Below are positions 6,048 through 9,728 of a stretch of 9,728 nt of DNA, piece after piece. Source of the DNA: an uncultured Oligoflexia bacterium. Its GTDB lineage: Bacteria; Bdellovibrionota; Bacteriovoracia; Bacteriovoracales; Bacteriovoracaceae. The position numbers were made by a program, and so were the translations under genes. The stretch's first letter is position 1, and every line of letters starts with the position of its first letter. Location: positions 1 to 9,728 of the forward strand of contig CATLVA010000030.1 in assembly GCA_950060715.1 (NCBI GenBank). The letters are read 5' to 3'. A model generated the notes under the pieces. It was not told the origin of the DNA. It saw nothing but the letters and a program-made list of their open reading frames with translations, and ran no database searches.

Positions 6048-6548
6048 CTAAAGATGACCAAGAAATTGCTTAATAATAGCGTTTGCGGATTCAGAATTGA
6101 AAGGCTTGCCACCATTAACAGAAATCATTCTCGGAATAACGACTGAACCAATATGGTTGAGCATTTGTCCCATCGCCATTTGATATTTCATTCCTGGCCC
6201 CCCTGAAGAAGTTGCCAGTAACGAGAATTTACCGTTGAAGGCCATTCTCCAATCCTTATCAGAAGTACTTAGCCACGCCATAAGATTATTAAAAACAGGC
6301 GGCATACTGCCATTATATTCAGGACCGACAAAGATAAAACCTTTTGCCGCTTTTGCAACCTCAGTAATTTCAGCGATACGACCAGGGCAACCTTCTTTTT
6401 GCCTTGTTGTCGTATACATCGGTAGATTTTCAGACTCTAAAAAAACCATCTCATATTTTTGACCATGTTCATTTAAAATTTCACCCACATTCTCGGCTAG
6501 GCTTTTATTAGTTCCATTTGTCGCAACAAATACCAAAATCTTACTCAT
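6048..6548 (-). CDS. NADPH-dependent FMN reductase-family flavoprotein
   Basis: This 166-residue protein has a flavodoxin-like fold in the PF03358 family. An N-terminal strand (KILVFVATNGTNKS, residues 3-16) leads into the phosphate-binding loop. The family hallmark GPEYNGSMPP is at 75-84, where it contacts the flavin ring, and SSGGPGMKYQM lies at 114-124. Members are cytoplasmic, bind FMN and reduce FMN, quinones, azo compounds or metal ions with NAD(P)H. The physiological acceptor is unknown here. The ATG follows the TAG of the MsrBA gene with no gap (TAGATG). AAGGGGAG lies inside the end of that gene, so it has its own ribosome site as well as probable coupling. Sitting between methionine sulfoxide repair and a dehydrogenase, it fits a redox or oxidative-stress operon. 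Confidence 0.9.
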   Translation of the reverse strand: MSKILVFVATNGTNKSLAENVGEILNEHGQKYEMVFLESENLPMYTTTRQKEGCPGRIAEITEVAKAAKGFIFVGPEYNGSMPPVFNNLMAWLSTSDKDWRMAFNGKFSLLATSSGGPGMKYQMAMGQMLNHIGSVVIPRMISVNGGKPFNSESANAIIKQFLGHL

Positions 6549-7493
6549 CTATACTCCCCTTACAAAATGACAAATTGGGCCGAATCCACCCTTATATTTC
6601 TTATCATAATATTTTTGATGATACTCTTCTGCTGGATAAAACGTTTTGAATTCATTTACTTCCGTTACGATTTTATCGGCATATGCACCACTATCATTTA
6701 GCGCTTCAATGATCTCTTTGGCCATTTCAGCTTGTTCAGAACTATGAGCAAAAATCGCCGAACGATATTGAGTTCCCCTATCAACCCCTTGTCTGTTTAA
6801 AGTCGTAGGATCGTGCAGTTTAAAAAATAGCTCTAAGAGCTCTTTATAGCTAATTTGGTTGGAATCAAATTCAACTTGAACCACCTCTGCATGTCCTGTA
6901 TCGCCTCTACAAATCTCTTCATAAGTAGGATTAGTGGTTGATCCCCCTGCGTAGCCCGAAGTGGCTTTCAAAACACCTTCTGTTTTGGATAATATAGCTT
7001 CAACACCCCAAAAACATCCTGCTCCAAGTGTGGCGAATTCGACATCAACTTGTTCTGAATTCTTTTCTTCAAAAAAGTGATGATACGCTTTAAACTTTTC
7101 GCTACCAAGCACATTCTCTTTTGAAACAAATTCAAGCGCTGCTGAGTTGATACAATATCTAAGTCCAGTAGGTGCCGGTCCATCCGTAAATAGATGTCCC
7201 AAGTGCGCATCTGAATTTTGCGAGCGAACTTCTGTTCTTCTCATGCCGTGGGAATCATCATTTTTTAAAACAATATGATCAAAATTTATCGCTTTATAAA
7301 ATGAAGGCCAGCCACAGTTTCCCGGAAATTTATGGAGAGAACAGAATAAGGGTTGGCCTGAAATAATATCTAAATAAATTCCTGGTTCAAAAAAATCCCA
7401 AAATTCATTATCAAACGGCGCTTCAGTTCCATTTTTTTGGGTCACTTCAAATTGTATCGGAGTCAAATCTTCAAGCTTTTTCATAGAGGCCAT
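6549..7493 (-). CDS. msrBA: Bifunctional methionine sulfoxide reductase, MsrB-MsrA fusion
   Basis: This enzyme repairs both epimers of methionine sulfoxide in oxidised proteins. From the chosen ATG it has 314 residues. The N-terminal MsrB domain (about 10-145) has GNCGWPSF (58-65), TEVRSQNSDAHLGHLF (87-102) and RYCINSAAL (112-120). The presumed catalytic Cys114 and recycling Cys60 are spaced as in Neisseria MsrB (from memory). No pair of zinc CxxC motifs is visible. The C-terminal MsrA domain (about 150-314) has GCFWG with catalytic Cys160, GYAGG (180-184), TGHAEVVQVEFD (199-210), HDPT, RGTQYRS (239-245), and a late Cys308 in GPICHF as a possible resolving cysteine. The frame can be read back to a TTG at 7562, but that segment is AT-rich, hydrophobic and has no spaced ribosome site. 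Met at 7484 is an equally plausible start. No signal peptide, so cytoplasmic. Confidence 0.92.
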   Translation of the reverse strand: MASMKKLEDLTPIQFEVTQKNGTEAPFDNEFWDFFEPGIYLDIISGQPLFCSLHKFPGNCGWPSFYKAINFDHIVLKNDDSHGMRRTEVRSQNSDAHLGHLFTDGPAPTGLRYCINSAALEFVSKENVLGSEKFKAYHHFFEEKNSEQVDVEFATLGAGCFWGVEAILSKTEGVLKATSGYAGGSTTNPTYEEICRGDTGHAEVVQVEFDSNQISYKELLELFFKLHDPTTLNRQGVDRGTQYRSAIFAHSSEQAEMAKEIIEALNDSGAYADKIVTEVNEFKTFYPAEEYHQKYYDKKYKGGFGPICHFVRGV

Positions 7494-7497
7494 TATA
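7492..7497 (-). promoter_or_regulatory. Perfect TATAAT next to the msrBA start
   Basis: TATAAT on the minus strand overlaps the ATG at 7493 and ends seven bases before the next in-frame ATG at 7484. If it is a -10 element, the transcript would start at about that second ATG and be leaderless. No convincing -35 is present at 16-18 bases. An alternative promoter, TTGAGC with TAAATT at 17 bases, lies farther upstream (about 7562-7534). Confidence 0.25.
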
Positions 7498-7608
7498 AAC
7501 AAATTTTCCCAACAATAAAATATATCTAACAGAAATTTAATTAAGAAAATAATTAAGCTCAACTCCCACTAGAAACTGTCGAGAAGAGATTTTCTACCGG
7601 AGGATCTA

Positions 7609-8019
7609 ATGAACAAATTCGAATTCAATTTTCAAAATCTAGCTGATGCATGGACAAAAAACCAACTAAAAAACGTGAGTCGTCAGGCCAAATATGCATA
7701 CTTGAAAGGAAACCGTTGGTCGAAAAAACTGATAAAAAGAAATTGGCATAATGATTGGGAGAACTTGGGTCAGTTTTATTTTGCTAACAGGGCGATCGTG
7801 GCGGGAGCAAGCCATAATTTACCTTTTAAAACGTTAAGTTTACTTGGAGAGCTTTTAACTCAAGATACTTTTAAAGACGAAATCCATCAGATTATCAAAG
7901 AAAATGTCCTAAAATTTGAAGGTCATTACTTTAAACTCGATGACCCTGAGAATCAGACCAAAATAAGAAAGGCCTTGAGAACTTATAAATTTCAAAAAGC
8001 TGATAAATTTGCGGCCTAA
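7609..8019 (+). CDS. Hypothetical protein upstream of rapA
   Basis: I do not recognise this 136-residue protein. It is probably soluble: no signal peptide and no membrane helix. It is rich in Lys, Asn and aromatic residues. The first half is basic, with several tryptophans (Trp15, Trp37, Trp46, Trp50) and a KGNRWSKKLIKRNWHNDW stretch at 33-50, which could bind nucleic acid or an acidic partner (inference). The rest looks helical, with a lysine-rich tail. The start is well supported by GGAGG six bases before the ATG. The stop is only nine bases before the rapA ATG, so the two are almost certainly co-transcribed, which raises the possibility of a link to RNA polymerase or transcription. Codon usage is like that of its neighbours. 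Confidence 0.75.
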   Translation: MNKFEFNFQNLADAWTKNQLKNVSRQAKYAYLKGNRWSKKLIKRNWHNDWENLGQFYFANRAIVAGASHNLPFKTLSLLGELLTQDTFKDEIHQIIKENVLKFEGHYFKLDDPENQTKIRKALRTYKFQKADKFAA

Positions 8020-8028
8020 TGGGTCAAA

Positions 8029-9728
8029 ATGGTTTATAAACCCGTCATGGGAAATTTTATAAATGGTCAAAGATGGTACAGCGAGGGTGAGCCTGAACTT
8101 GGTTTAGGTTTGGTGGAAGTAATTGAAGCAAAAACAATTACTTTGAGCTTTCCCCTCGCTAACGAAAAAAGAACTTATAACGCAAAACATTCACCTCTCA
8201 AACGCTTCTCTTTGAAAGCTGGTGATGAATTTAAAACTCTAGATGGAATAAGTGCCATTGTCGCCGACGTCCAAGAGATGAACGGAGTTTTGTTTTATCT
8301 CACAGATACCCAAGGAGTCGTGCCTGAGATGCACCTTCACCCAAAAATTGACTTAAATTCTTGTGGCGATAGAATTCTCGCCAAAAATTTCGACCCTCCA
8401 GAATTCTTTAACCTGCGCTATCAAAGCTATCTTGCCCAAAGAAAATACCAAGAACTTCCGTATAAAGGTTTTATTGGTTGTAGTATTCGACTTATTCACC
8501 ATCAGCTCTATGTTGCTAGTAAAGCGACTAAAACTCTACCGGTCAGGGCCATGCTTTGTGATGAGGTTGGTCTAGGAAAAACGATTGAGTCTGCCTTGAT
8601 CTTAAATTCCCTCGCAAAAAAAGAGCTGATCGATAGATGCTTGATTGTTGTACCAAGCAGTTTAGTTAACCAATGGTTTGTTGAACTCTACAAAAAATTC
8701 TATTTGAGTTTCTCTATCTGGTCTGAAGATACTGATTTTGAATTCAGTAATTTTCTTATTATTGGACTGAATGAACTTAATGAAAATATTGAAATGTTCC
8801 AAGAAGAACTTCCTAAGTATAATTGGCAATGTTTTATTTTTGATGAGTCTCACCAAAACGACTATAAGGGAAAACTCAATTTTCTAAATGACCTGACAAA
8901 AAATGCTGTGGCAAAAGTACTACTTTCGGCCACGCCCGAAGTTCTAGGCGAAGAAAATCTATTTAATCAGCTTCATTTCCTAGACCCAGATAAATACCAG
9001 GATTTCGAACGCTTTAAAAAGCAGCAAACAAAATCATTTGAAATCTCTGAGTTAATCCGTGCTAATGATATCGATGAGCTCCAAGACTATTTAGGACTTA
9101 ATATTGACGACCTAGATGACGCCATTCAGACCATTATCGATATTCATGGAACGGGTAGATCGTACTATAGAAACGCCAGAGCGAGTCTGCATCAAAATCT
9201 TTTTAAAGAAAGAGTTAAAAATCCGATCGCTATTTCTCCAGAAGGAAAGCTCTCAGATAAGCTTGTTTTTGATTCAAAGCTTGAGCATCTTCTGGCCTGG
9301 ATGAAAAAACATCCAGATGAAAAAATGCTTATTATTGCTCACTCTAAAGCGCTTATTTTAAAAATTCAAAAGAACCTCTTGGAACTTGCGAACCTCAAAA
9401 TTGCAGTCTTTCATTCTGAGCAGTCACTACTAGAAAGAGATAGGCAAGCCGCTTACTTTGCTGATGACAAAGGGGCACAACTGCTACTTTGTACAGAGAT
9501 TGGATCGGAGGGGCGAAATTTTGAGTTCTGCCATCACCTATTTCTTTTTGACCTTCCTAGAGTTCCAGAACAACTTGAGCAACGTATTGGGAGGCTAGAT
9601 AGAATCGGTCAACAGCACCCTATCCAAATTTATATCCCATACATTACAAAAAGTTTTGAGGAAATTATCTTTCGCTACTACAACGATGTGCTTGAAATTT
9701 TTGATGCTCCATCATTTGCTGTAAGTAA
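8029..9728 (+). CDS. rapA: RapA, RNA polymerase-associated Swi2/Snf2 ATPase (3' end cut by window edge)
   Basis: RapA binds RNA polymerase and uses ATP to recycle stalled or post-termination complexes. The frame stays open for 566 codons to the window edge; E. coli RapA has 968. The N-terminal segment GQRWYSEGEPELGLGLVEV matches the start of E. coli RapA. The helicase motifs are in order: Walker A DEVGLGKT at 178-185 (Lys184, against Lys183 in E. coli), IVVPSSLVNQW, Walker B DESH at 272-275 (E. coli has DEAH), LLSATPE, HGTGRSYYRN, VFHSEQSLLERDR, GSEGRNF at 492-498 and the arginine-finger motif QRIGRLDRIGQ at 518-528. The stretch between motif III and the second RecA lobe is shorter than in E. 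coli by about 80 residues. The ATG at 8029 has GGG five bases upstream; Met7 at 8047 has no ribosome site. The C-terminal domains lie outside the window. Confidence 0.95.
   Translation, partial: MVYKPVMGNFINGQRWYSEGEPELGLGLVEVIEAKTITLSFPLANEKRTYNAKHSPLKRFSLKAGDEFKTLDGISAIVADVQEMNGVLFYLTDTQGVVPEMHLHPKIDLNSCGDRILAKNFDPPEFFNLRYQSYLAQRKYQELPYKGFIGCSIRLIHHQLYVASKATKTLPVRAMLCDEVGLGKTIESALILNSLAKKELIDRCLIVVPSSLVNQWFVELYKKFYLSFSIWSEDTDFEFSNFLIIGLNELNENIEMFQEELPKYNWQCFIFDESHQNDYKGKLNFLNDLTKNAVAKVLLSATPEVLGEENLFNQLHFLDPDKYQDFERFKKQQTKSFEISELIRANDIDELQDYLGLNIDDLDDAIQTIIDIHGTGRSYYRNARASLHQNLFKERVKNPIAISPEGKLSDKLVFDSKLEHLLAWMKKHPDEKMLIIAHSKALILKIQKNLLELANLKIAVFHSEQSLLERDRQAAYFADDKGAQLLLCTEIGSEGRNFEFCHHLFLFDLPRVPEQLEQRIGRLDRIGQQHPIQIYIPYITKSFEEIIFRYYNDVLEIFDAPSFAVS

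Noticed and set aside
7539..7557. Direct repeat AATTAAG twice, 12 bases apart, in the msrBA/7609 divergent gap
   Set aside because: Low-complexity AT-rich DNA. The repeat is too short and too simple to be called an operator.
7494..7562. N-terminal extension of MsrBA from a TTG start, resembling a membrane anchor
   Set aside because: The segment is AT-rich intergenic-like DNA, the TTG has GGGAG directly against it with no spacing, and MsrB domains need no such extension. The hydrophobic reading is probably an artefact of T-rich codons.
8662..8856. 64-residue minus-strand open frame inside rapA
   Set aside because: It is antisense to conserved helicase sequence and looks like a shadow of rapA.

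Overview
The window is AT-rich, densely coded chromosomal DNA. It most resembles a low-GC member of the Bdellovibrionota, of the Bacteriovorax/Halobacteriovorax type. The main pointer is a free-standing 71-residue histone-fold protein of the kind known from Bdellovibrio (Bd0055/HBb), together with a compact RapA and a LuxE/LuxC-like acyl-reduction operon. The taxonomic placement is inference from gene content; no rRNA is present. I saw no tRNA, rRNA, insertion sequence, prophage or CRISPR array.

Left region, minus strand, 3365 down to 1: three genes with ATGA stop/start overlaps. They encode a two-domain GNAT-like acyltransferase, a LuxE-family acyl-protein synthetase and a LuxC-family acyl-CoA/acyl-protein reductase. 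The last gene runs off the left edge. LuxE and LuxC together activate and reduce an acyl group to an aldehyde. No luciferase (LuxAB) or LuxD gene is visible, so this looks like a fatty-aldehyde or lipid-modification module headed by a GNAT protein, not a light organ operon.

Middle, plus strand, 3468-4719: two overlapping membrane-protein genes, a TauE/SafE (TSUP) transporter and a five-helix DUF420 protein (the CtaM/YozB family, linked to haem-copper oxidase maturation). They converge on the histone gene (4962-4747, minus) across a short palindrome that may act as a weak bidirectional terminator.

Right-middle, minus strand, 7493 down to 5124: a redox operon encoding an MsrB-MsrA fusion (methionine sulfoxide repair), an NADPH-dependent FMN reductase-type flavoprotein and a D-2-hydroxyacid dehydrogenase. 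Each stop codon is followed directly by the next start (TAG-ATG, TAG-GTG). A cluster of competing inverted repeats lies at the operon's 3' end.

Right end, plus strand, from 7609: an unrecognised 136-residue protein with a strong Shine-Dalgarno sequence. Nine bases later comes rapA, the Swi2/Snf2 ATPase that recycles RNA polymerase, truncated by the right edge after 566 codons. Every intergenic gap is under 300 bases.
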